From JBDKTH01 sp964558295 (GTDB lineage: Bacteria > Planctomycetota > Planctomycetia > Pirellulales > Thermoguttaceae): a DNA stretch of 29,112 bases. The notes below the pieces were generated by a model, which was not told the DNA's origin, searched no databases, and worked only from the letters and a program-made list of their open reading frames with translations. The position numbers and the translations under genes are program-made. Every line of letters starts with the position of its first letter. Positions within the stretch are counted from its first letter, which is position 1. Shown in pieces: positions 16,687 through 24,206 of this stretch. Where the stretch lies: contig CAZLDQ010000055.1 in NCBI GenBank assembly GCA_964558295.1, positions 1 through 29,112 of the forward strand, given 5' to 3'.

Positions 16687-17030
16687 CAGCCGTTCAACTC
16701 GTTAGCTTCGTCGACGTCGATCGAGGAATGGGTATGGTAATAGCTCAAGGCAATAGCCAACGCCACGGCCGCTTCGGCCGCCGCCAGCACGATCACGAAC
16801 AGGGCGAACAACTGCCCATCGAGTCCGATTGTCCAACGGCTATCCGGCCGAAGGTATTGGCTGCCAAAGGCTACGAAATTGATATTGGCCCCATTCAGAA
16901 CCAGTTCGATCCCCATCAGCACTCCGATGGCGTTTCGTTTGCTTGCCATGCAGACCACACCGCAGACGAACAAGATAGCGCCCACTACCAGGTAGTGCGA
17001 GAGACCAACGGACTGGGTGAGCAAGTTCAT
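16686..17030 (-). CDS. nuoK: NADH-quinone oxidoreductase subunit K
   Basis: 114 residues, three membrane helices, part of the proton path next to the quinone module (homologue of mitochondrial ND4L). The signature KRNAIGVLMGIELVLNGANI holds the essential helix-2 glutamate, and ALFVIVLAAAEAAVALAIAL holds the second one. Length is normal for the family (about 100-110). No Shine-Dalgarno sequence precedes ATG 17030: the upstream bases are repeat words reading CACGAATTACC. It follows nuoJ by 68 bases. Confidence 0.95.
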   Translation of the reverse strand: MNLLTQSVGLSHYLVVGAILFVCGVVCMASKRNAIGVLMGIELVLNGANINFVAFGSQYLRPDSRWTIGLDGQLFALFVIVLAAAEAAVALAIALSYYHTHSSIDVDEANELNG

Positions 17031-17038
17031 GGTAATTC

Positions 17039-17066
17039 GTGGTTGGTGGATAGTGGATAGTCTGTT
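17039..17066. repeat. Heptanucleotide array (GTGGATA word) between nuoJ and nuoK
   Basis: Four consecutive 7-base units on the + strand: GTGGTTG, GTGGATA, GTGGATA, GTCTGTT. It ends 8 bases before the nuoK start codon on the - strand and occupies the position where a ribosome-binding site would be expected. Confidence 0.6.
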
Positions 17067-17098
17067 TACTGCGGCACTTATGCCGGGTGATTTGGCAG

Positions 17099-17761
17099 TC
17101 AGGGGAGCATGGCGGGGCTGGTGCCCTGTCTTTTCGCGTCGGTCTTGTGCCGTGTTTCGGCCGTCGCCACTTGGGGGCGAATTCGCCGTTTGGCCCGGGC
17201 AAGGTACGCTGCGCCGATCAGGACCACCAGCAGATGGACCGAGACGATTTCAAACGGGAGCAGGTACCCGGCCATCCCGGAGCGGAGCGTGTCGTCTTTC
17301 TGGTCAAGTTGATCGACCCGAACCCCCAGCATTCCGAGACCGAGGGGAGCGGCCGTATAGGCCACGGTCGGCGTGGCGTCAGTTTGGGCCGCCTTGCGAC
17401 CGGTCCAAGTATTTACGTTAACAGCGGCCGTAAGCAACAGAATCAGCAGGGCACCGGCCAACACGGCCGACAGAAGCCACTGGATTCCGCCGATTTTCAA
17501 ATTGGTGAACGGTCCCTGGGCGGTCAGCATTACGCCGAAAACCAATAACACCAGCGTTCCCCCGACGTAGATCATCAACTGCAACGCACCGACGAAATCC
17601 GCCCCGGCCAGGAAGAACAGACCCGAGACTGCGCCCAGCGATAAAATCAGGTAGACGGCCATGCGCACGATGTTGCTCGAAACGACTACGGCTAGGGCAA
17701 ACACACTGGCCAGCAGAGCAAAAAGGAGGAAGAACAACGAGTGCCAATTGATTGGGTCCAT
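17099..17761 (-). CDS. nuoJ: NADH-quinone oxidoreductase subunit J
   Basis: 220 residues, five membrane helices, ND6 homologue at the joint of the complex I membrane arm. The conserved helix-3 segment ADFVGALQLMIYVGGTLVLL, then VFGVML, with its pi-bulge glycines, is present, and LPFEIVSVHLLVVLIGAAYL is the last helix. The C-terminal tail after ARAKRRIRPQ is basic and cytoplasmic. Start chosen as ATG 17761, with GAGG 9 bases upstream; GTG 17767 would overlap the nuoH stop (GTGA) but sits only 3 bases after that site. The gene follows nuoH by 2 bases. Confidence 0.93.
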   Translation of the reverse strand: MDPINWHSLFFLLFALLASVFALAVVVSSNIVRMAVYLILSLGAVSGLFFLAGADFVGALQLMIYVGGTLVLLVFGVMLTAQGPFTNLKIGGIQWLLSAVLAGALLILLLTAAVNVNTWTGRKAAQTDATPTVAYTAAPLGLGMLGVRVDQLDQKDDTLRSGMAGYLLPFEIVSVHLLVVLIGAAYLARAKRRIRPQVATAETRHKTDAKRQGTSPAMLP

Positions 17762-17763
17762 GG

Positions 17764-18984
17764 TCACTTGCCTCGTTGCTGGCTGTTAGCGGCGGGTAGC
17801 AGGGGCACGGCCGCGGCGGTGTTGGAATGGTCTGCCTGGGCAGACGCAGTTGGGATGCCTTCATGGAACGCCCCTAGCACGGGGGTCGGCAGAAACAGGC
17901 CGCCTGGCCACTGGTGCGTCCAGAGCACGGCCCCGGCAAACATCATAACAGCCAGGGGAATGCAGTATTTCAAACAGAGCGTCATCACCTGATCGATCCG
18001 CAGCCGAGGTAACGTCCAACGGAGCCACATCATGACGGTGACGCCCGCAAAGGCCTTTAAGAGGATATTGGCGGCGCCGAACAGGTTGCCGATCGAAGCA
18101 GCGATCAGGCCGTTTTCAGGCGTCAGGCCGAGCATCTGAGTAATCGGGACCGGGCCATTCCAGCCGCCGAGGAAAAGGATTGCAGCCAGCAGGCTGACGG
18201 CGTACATCGAGCCGTATTCGGCCATAAAGAACACACTCCAGCGGAAGCCGGAGTACTCGGTTAAAAAGCCAGCCACTAGTTCGCTTTCCGCTTCGGCCAA
18301 GTCGAACGGTGCCCGGTTGACGCTCGCCACTGCACAGGTCATGTAGATCCAGAAGGTGGCGAAGGTGAACGGGTCGTGAAACACGAACCAGTTCGTTGCC
18401 CAGCCGGCCTGCATATTGCCGATTGTTACGAGGTCCATTGTGCCGGCCACCAGGACTGGGATCACGACGCACATGCCCAAGGGGACTTCGTAGCTGACCA
18501 CTTGGGCCGCTTCCCGCATCGCTCCGAACAAGGACCATTTCGAGCCCGAGGCGTAGCCGCCCAAGATCACGCCGAACACTTCCAGCCCGGCCACGGCAAG
18601 GAAGAAAAACGCCGCGACGTTGAGCCGTTGGGCCACCCAACCATCGGCCAGCGGGATCGCTAGATACACGGCAAACGAGGCGCAGAAACTAACATAAGGG
18701 GCTAAGCGGAAGAGCAGGGCATCGGCTTCCGCTGGAATCAGATCTTCCTTCATCAAGAGCTTCAGGCCGTCGGCCGGCGCTTGCAACCAGCCAAACCGTC
18801 CACCTGTGCGCGTTGGGCCCAGCCGGTCCTGGATTCTTGCCGACACCTTCCGCTCTAGCCAGGTAAACCCCGCAGCGGCGACGAGCACGATCGTAAACAG
18901 AATCCCACACTGGACCAGGGCCACGGCCAAGTAGGCGAGCCATTGCCAGAAGGGAGGCAGGTAGGTTGCGAGGTATTCGGCCAC
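17764..18984 (-). CDS. nuoH: NADH-quinone oxidoreductase subunit H
   Basis: 406 residues, eight membrane helices, ND1 homologue that forms the quinone tunnel with NuoB and NuoD. Diagnostic segments: TWLERKVSARIQDRLGPTRT, and the loop with NRAPFDLAEAESELVAGFLT followed by EYSGFRWSVFFMAEY. The C-terminal 40 residues after LPTPVLGAFH are non-membranous and variable. The start is GTG 18984; no ATG gives a complete first helix. No Shine-Dalgarno sequence lies upstream, because the leader is heptanucleotide repeat DNA. Confidence 0.94.
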   Translation of the reverse strand: MAEYLATYLPPFWQWLAYLAVALVQCGILFTIVLVAAAGFTWLERKVSARIQDRLGPTRTGGRFGWLQAPADGLKLLMKEDLIPAEADALLFRLAPYVSFCASFAVYLAIPLADGWVAQRLNVAAFFFLAVAGLEVFGVILGGYASGSKWSLFGAMREAAQVVSYEVPLGMCVVIPVLVAGTMDLVTIGNMQAGWATNWFVFHDPFTFATFWIYMTCAVASVNRAPFDLAEAESELVAGFLTEYSGFRWSVFFMAEYGSMYAVSLLAAILFLGGWNGPVPITQMLGLTPENGLIAASIGNLFGAANILLKAFAGVTVMMWLRWTLPRLRIDQVMTLCLKYCIPLAVMMFAGAVLWTHQWPGGLFLPTPVLGAFHEGIPTASAQADHSNTAAAVPLLPAANSQQRGK

Positions 18985-18994
18985 GGCGACAAAA

Positions 18995-19057
18995 GGGACG
19001 AAGGACGAAGGTTTGAAGGACTAAGGAATGACTCATGACCAATGACGAATGACCAAG
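18995..19057. repeat. Nine-unit heptanucleotide array between nuoD and nuoH
   Basis: Sixty-three bases that parse exactly into nine 7-base units on the + strand: GGGACGA, AGGACGA, AGGTTTG, AAGGACT, AAGGAAT, GACTCAT, GACCAAT, GACGAAT, GACCAAG. Two word families are joined in one register: an AAGGACN family (units 1-5) and a GACNAAT family (units 6-9). It lies 10 bases upstream of the nuoH start. STRR heptamers of cyanobacteria show the same behaviour. Confidence 0.85.
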
Positions 19058-19121
19058 GGGGCCAAATTGTCAGCAGTCGCTAAGCATCCTTTACGAAACG
19101 CACTATACCATCTACCATACG

Positions 19122-20330
19122 CTATCGGTCAATCTCTCCGAGTACGATATCCAGGGAACCAACGATCGCTGGGATGTCGGCGATCAGGCAGCCACGACAG
19201 ATGTCGCTGGTTACCGACAGGTTACAGAAGCTGCTACTGCGAGCGCGAACCCGCCATGGGATCGTCGAGCCGTCGCCGATGACCATGAAGCCCATCTGGC
19301 CCTTGGGGGCCTCGGTTTCCAGGTAGGCCTCACCCTTGGGGAGCTTCTGTGTGGTACGCATCGGTTCGCCAACCGTGCCGGTGGTTTTGCGGTAGCGAGC
19401 GATTGCCTGCCGGATGATTCGGATCGACTGTACGACCTCGATCATGCGCACGAAGAAGCGGTGCCAGGAGTCGCCCACCACGGCTTCTGGCGGCACTGCG
19501 GGGTAATTCTGTTCGTTGCGGTAATGGCCGCTGATTGGGGCAATGACGTCAAACTCATAGGGCTCATAGAGCTTTGTGTACCACGGTTCGCCGTCGCGCC
19601 GCAGGTCCCAGTCGACGCCGCTTCCGCGGAGCACTGGCCCCGAGCAACCATGGTCGATTGCCTTCTCCGCGGATAGCACGCCGGTGCGCACTGTGCGGTG
19701 AATGAAGATCGCATTGCTGGTCAACACCGCGTGTAATTCGGGGACTACGTCCTTTTCGAATTGATCCAAAAAGGTTTCACACTGATCGAGCCAGCCTCGT
19801 GGAATGTCGGCTGTTACGCCGCCAACGGTGATGTAGCTGTAGGTCAGCCGGGCCCCGCAGCCAGCTTCGAAGAGATCGAGGATTCGCTCGCGTTCCCGGA
19901 AACAGTAGATGAACGGGGTGAAACTCCCCAGGTCGAGCCCATAGCACCCGGCGGCTACCAGATGGCTGGCGATTCGGCCCAGCTCAGCCATGATTACCCG
20001 CAGGCACTGGGCCTTTTCGGTCACTTCGAGCTGCAGGAGCTTCTCGACAGTGAGCGCCCAGCCGAGATTCATGTTCATTCCGGCCAGGTAGTCGAGCCGA
20101 TCGGTATAGGGGATCCACTGACGCGTCGTGACGTTTTCACCAATCTTCTCAGCACAGCGATGCAGATAGCCAATGTGTGGTATGACTTCCGTGACGACTT
20201 CGCCGTCGGTTCGCAGGACCAGCCGGAGCACGCCATGAGTGCTCGGGTGCTGCGGGCCCATGTTGATGAGCATCTCGTCCGTGCGGACGTCGAATTCAAC
20301 CAAGCTGGAGTCCACGCGTTCCACACTCAT
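19122..20330 (-). CDS. nuoD: NADH-quinone oxidoreductase subunit D
   Basis: 402 residues, 49-kDa subunit of the complex I hydrogenase-like module that lines the quinone site. Carries MLINMGPQHPSTHGVLRLVL, the His-loop that contacts quinone, and GYLHRCAEKIGENVTTRQWI, plus the C-terminal SSFCNLSVTSDICRGCLIAD and VGSLDIVLGEIDR. The start is ATG 20330 with GGGAG 8 bases upstream inside the end of nuoC, 4 bases after the nuoC stop. Full length for the family. It needs NuoB, which is not encoded here, to complete the quinone site. Confidence 0.96.
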   Translation of the reverse strand: MSVERVDSSLVEFDVRTDEMLINMGPQHPSTHGVLRLVLRTDGEVVTEVIPHIGYLHRCAEKIGENVTTRQWIPYTDRLDYLAGMNMNLGWALTVEKLLQLEVTEKAQCLRVIMAELGRIASHLVAAGCYGLDLGSFTPFIYCFRERERILDLFEAGCGARLTYSYITVGGVTADIPRGWLDQCETFLDQFEKDVVPELHAVLTSNAIFIHRTVRTGVLSAEKAIDHGCSGPVLRGSGVDWDLRRDGEPWYTKLYEPYEFDVIAPISGHYRNEQNYPAVPPEAVVGDSWHRFFVRMIEVVQSIRIIRQAIARYRKTTGTVGEPMRTTQKLPKGEAYLETEAPKGQMGFMVIGDGSTIPWRVRARSSSFCNLSVTSDICRGCLIADIPAIVGSLDIVLGEIDR

Positions 20331-20334
20331 CGGC

Positions 20335-20865
20335 TCATCTCCCTCGTATCCCGTGATATTCGACGGGCATCTGGTAGTCCTTGCGTAAGGGGTGACCGAC
20401 CCAGTCTTCCGGGCAGAGGATTCGCCGCAAGTCGGGATGGCCTATGAACCGCACGCCGCACAGATCGTAGACCTCGCGTTCGTGCCAATTGGCCGTGCTC
20501 CAAAGATCGCTGACCGTAGGGACCTCGGGCAACTGCCCCTCGACATCATCCTTCCAGCGCGGCAGGATGACCTTGAGCACGAGCCGATGCTTGTGGACCA
20601 TGCTCGATAGGTGGTAGAGGATCTCCAGGTGAGGTTGCCACTCGACCTTGGCTGCCTTCTTGGGATCCGGTTCGCAATAGTCAACCCCGCTAATGCAATG
20701 GAGGAAGTTGAACTTCAACTCTGCATCATCTCGCAGGTAGCTGCAAATCTCGGGCAGGGCTCGGGGATCGACCTCGATCCACGGATCGACCGCTTCCAGG
20801 TTGCTGCCTGTAATTGCGGTACTGAACCGTCGCTGGAGTTTTTCGAGGATGGCCGAGGGGTTCAT
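20335..20865 (-). CDS. nuoC: NADH-quinone oxidoreductase subunit C
   Basis: 176 residues, 30-kDa subunit of the complex I connecting module. Signature near the C-terminus: ANWHEREVYDLCGVRFIGHP followed by DLRRIL and GHPLRKDYQMP. Separate from nuoD, unlike the fused nuoCD of E. coli. It starts 11 bases after the nuoA stop, where nuoB normally sits in this gene order; the ribosome-binding site (AAGAAAG) is weak. Confidence 0.95.
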   Translation of the reverse strand: MNPSAILEKLQRRFSTAITGSNLEAVDPWIEVDPRALPEICSYLRDDAELKFNFLHCISGVDYCEPDPKKAAKVEWQPHLEILYHLSSMVHKHRLVLKVILPRWKDDVEGQLPEVPTVSDLWSTANWHEREVYDLCGVRFIGHPDLRRILCPEDWVGHPLRKDYQMPVEYHGIRGR

Positions 20866-20876
20866 AGGCTGCTTTC

Positions 20877-21512
20877 TTAGTGCACTTCGGCACTCGCCAA
20901 CGGTTTCTTAGCCTCGCGGCCCTCAGTGCATTGTGATGGTCCCACGGCACGAACCCAATCGAGATCGCCGCGATACCAGACGTAGGCGAAGCCGACCAGC
21001 AGGACGGCGAAAAACACGGCAATGTCGGCGATTGCCGTCAGGGCCAGCGTGTTGGCCTGACTCTCGATTTGCCGGCTGTTCTCTTCGACGCCAGCGGTCG
21101 GATTTGGCACCGCAGGCTTCGTCACCCCCAATTCCCGCAACTTCTGCGAGGTTGCTAGAGCGAGTCCTACGGTGGTTCCCGCGGGAGCCTCGGCTGTGGA
21201 GACGACCTTTGGCAACCGCGTATCGGTCAGTTGGGTTAGCTTCCCGAAGACGGCCGCCCAAGGGAAGAAGAAGGCCACTTCGACATCAAAGATGATAAAC
21301 AGTAGCGCGACGACGTAAAACCGCAAGTCAAACTGTATGTAGCTTGTACCGACTGCGGGTTCTCCGCATTCGTAGATCTCTCGCTTCTGGGGAGTCGGCG
21401 TGTGGGGACGCAGAAAACGCCCCAGAAGTAAGGAGACAAACAGGAATGCGAAGCCGACCGTGGCGAAGAGGACCAAGTAGGCTACGATAGAGGTGGGTGA
21501 CATGGGAGGCAT
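20877..21512 (-). CDS. nuoA: NADH-quinone oxidoreductase subunit A with extended loop
   Basis: 211 residues, ND3 homologue. Helix 1 is AYLVLFATVGFAFLFVSLLL; the conserved loop has KREIYECGEPAVG and FDLRFYVVALLFIIFDVEVA (with the conserved Asp/Glu of helix 2); helix 3 is AVFFAVLLVGFAYVWYRGDL. Between helices 2 and 3 there is an insert of about 65 residues (about 91-158), and about 30 residues follow helix 3. Typical NuoA is 120-145 residues. Start ATG 21512 or ATG 21503 (neither has a strong ribosome-binding site); both fit the promoter at 21537-21564, which would give a short leader. First gene of the main nuo transcription unit. Confidence 0.94.
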   Translation of the reverse strand: MPPMSPTSIVAYLVLFATVGFAFLFVSLLLGRFLRPHTPTPQKREIYECGEPAVGTSYIQFDLRFYVVALLFIIFDVEVAFFFPWAAVFGKLTQLTDTRLPKVVSTAEAPAGTTVGLALATSQKLRELGVTKPAVPNPTAGVEENSRQIESQANTLALTAIADIAVFFAVLLVGFAYVWYRGDLDWVRAVGPSQCTEGREAKKPLASAEVH

Positions 21513-21536
21513 CCGCGCTCGTCGTCGAAAGCTACC

Positions 21537-21564
21537 ATTCTAGCGCATCCGGCTCAATTTGCAA
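21537..21564 (-). promoter_or_regulatory. Promoter of the nuoA-N transcription unit
   Basis: On the - strand TTGCAA (21564-21559), 16 bases, TAGAAT (21542-21537): 4/6 and 5/6 matches to sigma-70 consensus. Predicted start near 21530 leaves a leader of about 18-27 bases before nuoA. This makes nuoA-N independent of the upstream nuoI unit. Confidence 0.6.
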
Positions 21565-21738
21565 CCCTATCCGTCAATCCCGATGGGGCCGGAGAGGGGG
21601 GGCGTGGCACCGTGTTGGTGCGGTGGGACTGATGATCCGGGTGATCCGGCCTTCTCTGGCGGCTCGTTTGACCCATCGTGACGTACGGAGACAATCTGAA
21701 AGCCATCTGGAACGTCCCAAGGGCCAAACCGTTCGCGG

Positions 21739-22218
21739 CTAGGCTTTGTCCTTGAGCTGTGCGCCGTGGTCGAGGGGGGAGAATCCCTCGGGCCAGAGGG
21801 TATAGGCATCAAAGACCGCCCCGGTCAGGTCGGTGCCTGAGATCACCGCCCCACGGAGGTCGGTACCGGTCAGATCGGCTTGCTTCAGGAGGGTTCCTTT
21901 CAGCGACGCCTGGAAGAGATTGGCATGATGGAGGTTAGCACCGTTCAGGGTTGCTCGCGTCAGGTCGGCCCCCATGAGGGCTGCCGCGATGAGCGATGCC
22001 CGGTTGAGATTTGTCTGGATGAGCGTTGCCCGATCGAGCATGGCGAAGGCCAGATCGGCTTCCTCAAGATTGGCGTTTTGAAGCGTGGCGCGCGAAAGCA
22101 CCAGTCGCCGCAGGCTGGCACCCGTCAAGTGGGCAGCCGACAGATCGGCACCGACGAGCGACATCGCGTCGAATCGTCCGAGAACCTCACCGGTCGTTTT
22201 GTGCTTGATCTCGATCAC
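21739..22218 (-). CDS. Pentapeptide-repeat protein
   Basis: 159 residues, soluble. From about residue 18 to 140 the sequence follows the A(D/N)LXX pattern: MSLVGADLSAAHLTGASLRR, ATLQNANLEEADLAFAMLDR, GADLTRATLNGANLHHANLF, LKQADLTGTDLRGAVISGTD. Such repeats fold into a right-handed quadrilateral beta-helix. Function is unknown; in some bacteria such proteins mimic DNA and protect gyrase, but nothing here indicates that. The start is GTG 22218 with GGAG 8 bases upstream. It lies between DUF2203 and nuoA on the same strand. Confidence 0.85.
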   Translation of the reverse strand: MIEIKHKTTGEVLGRFDAMSLVGADLSAAHLTGASLRRLVLSRATLQNANLEEADLAFAMLDRATLIQTNLNRASLIAAALMGADLTRATLNGANLHHANLFQASLKGTLLKQADLTGTDLRGAVISGTDLTGAVFDAYTLWPEGFSPLDHGAQLKDKA

Positions 22219-22455
22219 GGGACTTGCTCCGCCCGGTCGGTGAATGCTCCGCAGCGAACTCCTGGTTACACTACTGCAACTCTAACCCATTGGTTCGCTG
22301 AGAGTTGTTAAGGCGTGGGCTGGGGCATCTTCGGTGGAGGCATTCGGCCTTGCGGTGCGGACAACCGCTACAATCGTACCTCCCCGAATGGGTTGATGGT
22401 CATCCGCTATCGAGGCTGGCAGGGTTCAGGGGTTGTGCTGTCACCATTCGAGAGG

Positions 22456-22914
22456 TCAGGAGTTGGACGGCAGACCGCTGGGGTACCAGGATCTGTTGAG
22501 TGGTTGGCGGCCTTGATAGCCACCGTCCAATTCGTGCCAGAAACCGACTTCCGGCTCACCCAACTTCCAACTGAGGAAAACGAGCCGATCCTCCATGACT
22601 GCCGGGAAGTCAACCAAGCCCTCGGTGGCACTTCGCAGTTCGACACCGAGTTGCTCCAGTTCCTCGGCGTATTCCTGCAACCGCACGGTGTCGCGATCCA
22701 AATCCTCTTCGATTTGGGCGAGTTCGTCGCGATAGGGGCCGAATGTGTCGCGTTTGCGTCCTTCGAAGAGGATCGCCAAACGATGCCGGCGTTCGAAGAC
22801 TTCCCGGGACAGTTCGACCAGATCGCCGACAATCGCCCGAACCAGTGGCAAGGTGGCGTTGGCCTGCTGGAGGGTGAATACTCTGCGTTGGGTCGGCACT
22901 GATGGTCGAGACAT
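22456..22914 (-). CDS. DUF2203 family protein
   Basis: 152 residues. N-terminal FTLQQANATLPLVRAIVGDL is followed by a long charged helical hairpin (LVELSREVFERRHRLAILFE, LAQIEEDLDRDTVRLQEYAE) and the family's C-terminal signature GLVDFPAVMEDRLVFLSWKL, GEPEVGFWHELDGGYQGRQP. The family has no established function. The last 13 or so residues after QPLNRSWYP are poorly conserved. The start is ATG 22914 (G-rich GAGGGGG upstream) rather than the TTG one codon earlier. It lies 52 bases after nuoI and 237 bases before the pentapeptide gene. Confidence 0.85.
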   Translation of the reverse strand: MSRPSVPTQRRVFTLQQANATLPLVRAIVGDLVELSREVFERRHRLAILFEGRKRDTFGPYRDELAQIEEDLDRDTVRLQEYAEELEQLGVELRSATEGLVDFPAVMEDRLVFLSWKLGEPEVGFWHELDGGYQGRQPLNRSWYPSGLPSNS

Positions 22915-22966
22915 CAAGCCCCCTCTCTCGTATTGGTGGCGTGAAGGACTCGTTTGGAGATTTACC

Positions 22967-23524
22967 TCAGTTGGGCCCCTCGTGGACTGGTCGCGTAATC
23001 AGTTTTGCTTGGGCCACGGCTGTCGGATTCAACGTCGCGCGGCCCCAGGCGATCTCCAAGGGTAACCGCGAGAAATCGACAATGCATCCGTCGCGGTTGT
23101 AGCAGCTCAAGTCATGTGAGGAGCCCATAAATATACAGTCTTCCGGACAATTCTCGGTGCACAGGCCGCAGAACATGCACTTGGTGTAGTCGATTACAAA
23201 GGCCGTGACACGAAAGCCCTTGCGTCCTTCCACTCGCTCCTTGCCGATGTAAATGCAATGAACCGGACACTCGCGTGCACAACGCTCGCAGGCGATGCAC
23301 GTCGTCAAGTCATAGCGGTGAAAACCGCGGTAGCGGCTTGTGACGGGAACGGGCAGTTCCGGATACTCGTAGTGCTCCGTAAATGTCTTTCGCTTTGGAT
23401 CGTAGGTACGGATCCAATAGCGTGCGGTAACCCAAAGTGCTTTGGCCACAGTGACCACGGCGACGGCGATGTTGCGAAACCACGCGGCGAGGCCACCAAT
23501 CATATTTTCGGGCCGAATGCTCAT
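22967..23524 (-). CDS. nuoI: NADH-quinone oxidoreductase subunit I (2 x [4Fe-4S])
   Basis: 185 residues, TYKY/23-kDa ferredoxin-like subunit that carries clusters N6a and N6b. Two full motifs: CIACERCARECP (Cys76, 79, 82, 86) and CMFCGLCTENCP (Cys116, 119, 122, 126). The N-terminal amphipathic helix AVAVVTVAKALWVTARYWIR anchors it to the membrane arm. Start set at ATG 23524 with GGGAAA upstream; ATG 23548 would add 8 residues and is less supported. It heads a separate unit with DUF2203 and the pentapeptide gene, split from nuoA by about 1.4 kb, whereas in most nuo operons it lies between nuoH and nuoJ. Confidence 0.95.
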   Translation of the reverse strand: MSIRPENMIGGLAAWFRNIAVAVVTVAKALWVTARYWIRTYDPKRKTFTEHYEYPELPVPVTSRYRGFHRYDLTTCIACERCARECPVHCIYIGKERVEGRKGFRVTAFVIDYTKCMFCGLCTENCPEDCIFMGSSHDLSCYNRDGCIVDFSRLPLEIAWGRATLNPTAVAQAKLITRPVHEGPN

Positions 23525-23569
23525 ATCGTTTTCCCGCTCGCGGGGCATCCCGCAAAAGACGACACTGAA

Positions 23570-23597
23570 ATTATAGAAAGGCTTTCCGTGGCCACAA
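23570..23597 (-). promoter_or_regulatory. Promoter of the nuoI unit
   Basis: On the - strand TTGTGG (23597-23592), 16 bases, TATAAT (23575-23570). The -10 box is perfect; the -35 box matches at three positions. It lies 45 bases before the nuoI ATG. Confidence 0.55.
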
Positions 23598-24094
23598 GGG
23601 AAGAACGCTTCTCTACAGGAGAGGTACCATTCTGTTGATCATTAAGTCCGTGGTCTGCCATGTCAAGCAGTCGTAGTTTACTGACGGTTGGCTGGTAATT
23701 GGCAAGCTTCACGCGATTGGCATTACACAACGTAAGGTCGATTGACGTCTCTGACAGAATGTCTCGTTTTTTAGAAACCGCAAGGGCGAATGAAACGTAA
23801 TAAGGTGGGGGACGATTGCGACTGTCATGCTTCGCTCGAATCGTTGGAGCTGCACGCGGGAGCGGGAGGGGGCTGCGGTTGGTATTCCTAGTGAGCTGGG
23901 GTGGATGAATGTCTCGCTCCAGCGGCGGATGCGATGGGGTAAGGTATTGCTAAACAATAACTTAGGGAGTGTGGTAGGTCTGCCTGGAAGGTATGAGAGA
24001 CGATGGCACTCAATGGAGGGGTAGGGTCGTAGGAGTTGTGCGCAAGAGGGCCGGTGGAAGCAGGAGTAATTTTCGCTCTCTTGCCTAAGTTTCC
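23598..24094 (+). other. Gene-free region with a GGA-rich segment upstream of csrA
   Basis: About 500 bases between the divergent nuoI and csrA promoters. Reading frames here lack ribosome-binding sites and resemble no family. The + strand has twelve GGA triplets between 23810 and 24066, some in small hairpin contexts such as TGCC-TGGAA-GGTA near 23981-23993. GGA in loops is the hallmark of CsrA-binding sRNAs, and csrA is next door, but G-rich composition alone could explain the count and no promoter for such an RNA was recognised. Confidence 0.35.
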
Positions 24095-24123
24095 TTGACG
24101 GCTCCCAGTTGCCAGCGTATGTT
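24095..24123 (+). promoter_or_regulatory. Promoter of csrA
   Basis: TTGACG (24095-24100), 17 bases, TATGTT (24118-24123). The predicted start near 24130 gives a leader of roughly 75 bases before the csrA ATG. Confidence 0.55.
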
Positions 24124-24206
24124 GAAATAAACACGGTTCCGGTGCGCAATCTCTCATGGCAGGGGCCCTCTTGGGTTGGCCCTGGCAGGAGGCGAAGGAA
24201 CATAGG

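Noticed and set aside
18995..19057. CRISPR array
   Set aside because: Repeats are 7 bases, degenerate and without spacers; no cas genes are nearby.
20866..20876. Frameshifted or remnant nuoB
   Set aside because: Only 11 bases lie between nuoA and nuoC, and neither NuoA extension nor NuoC contains NuoB cysteine motifs.
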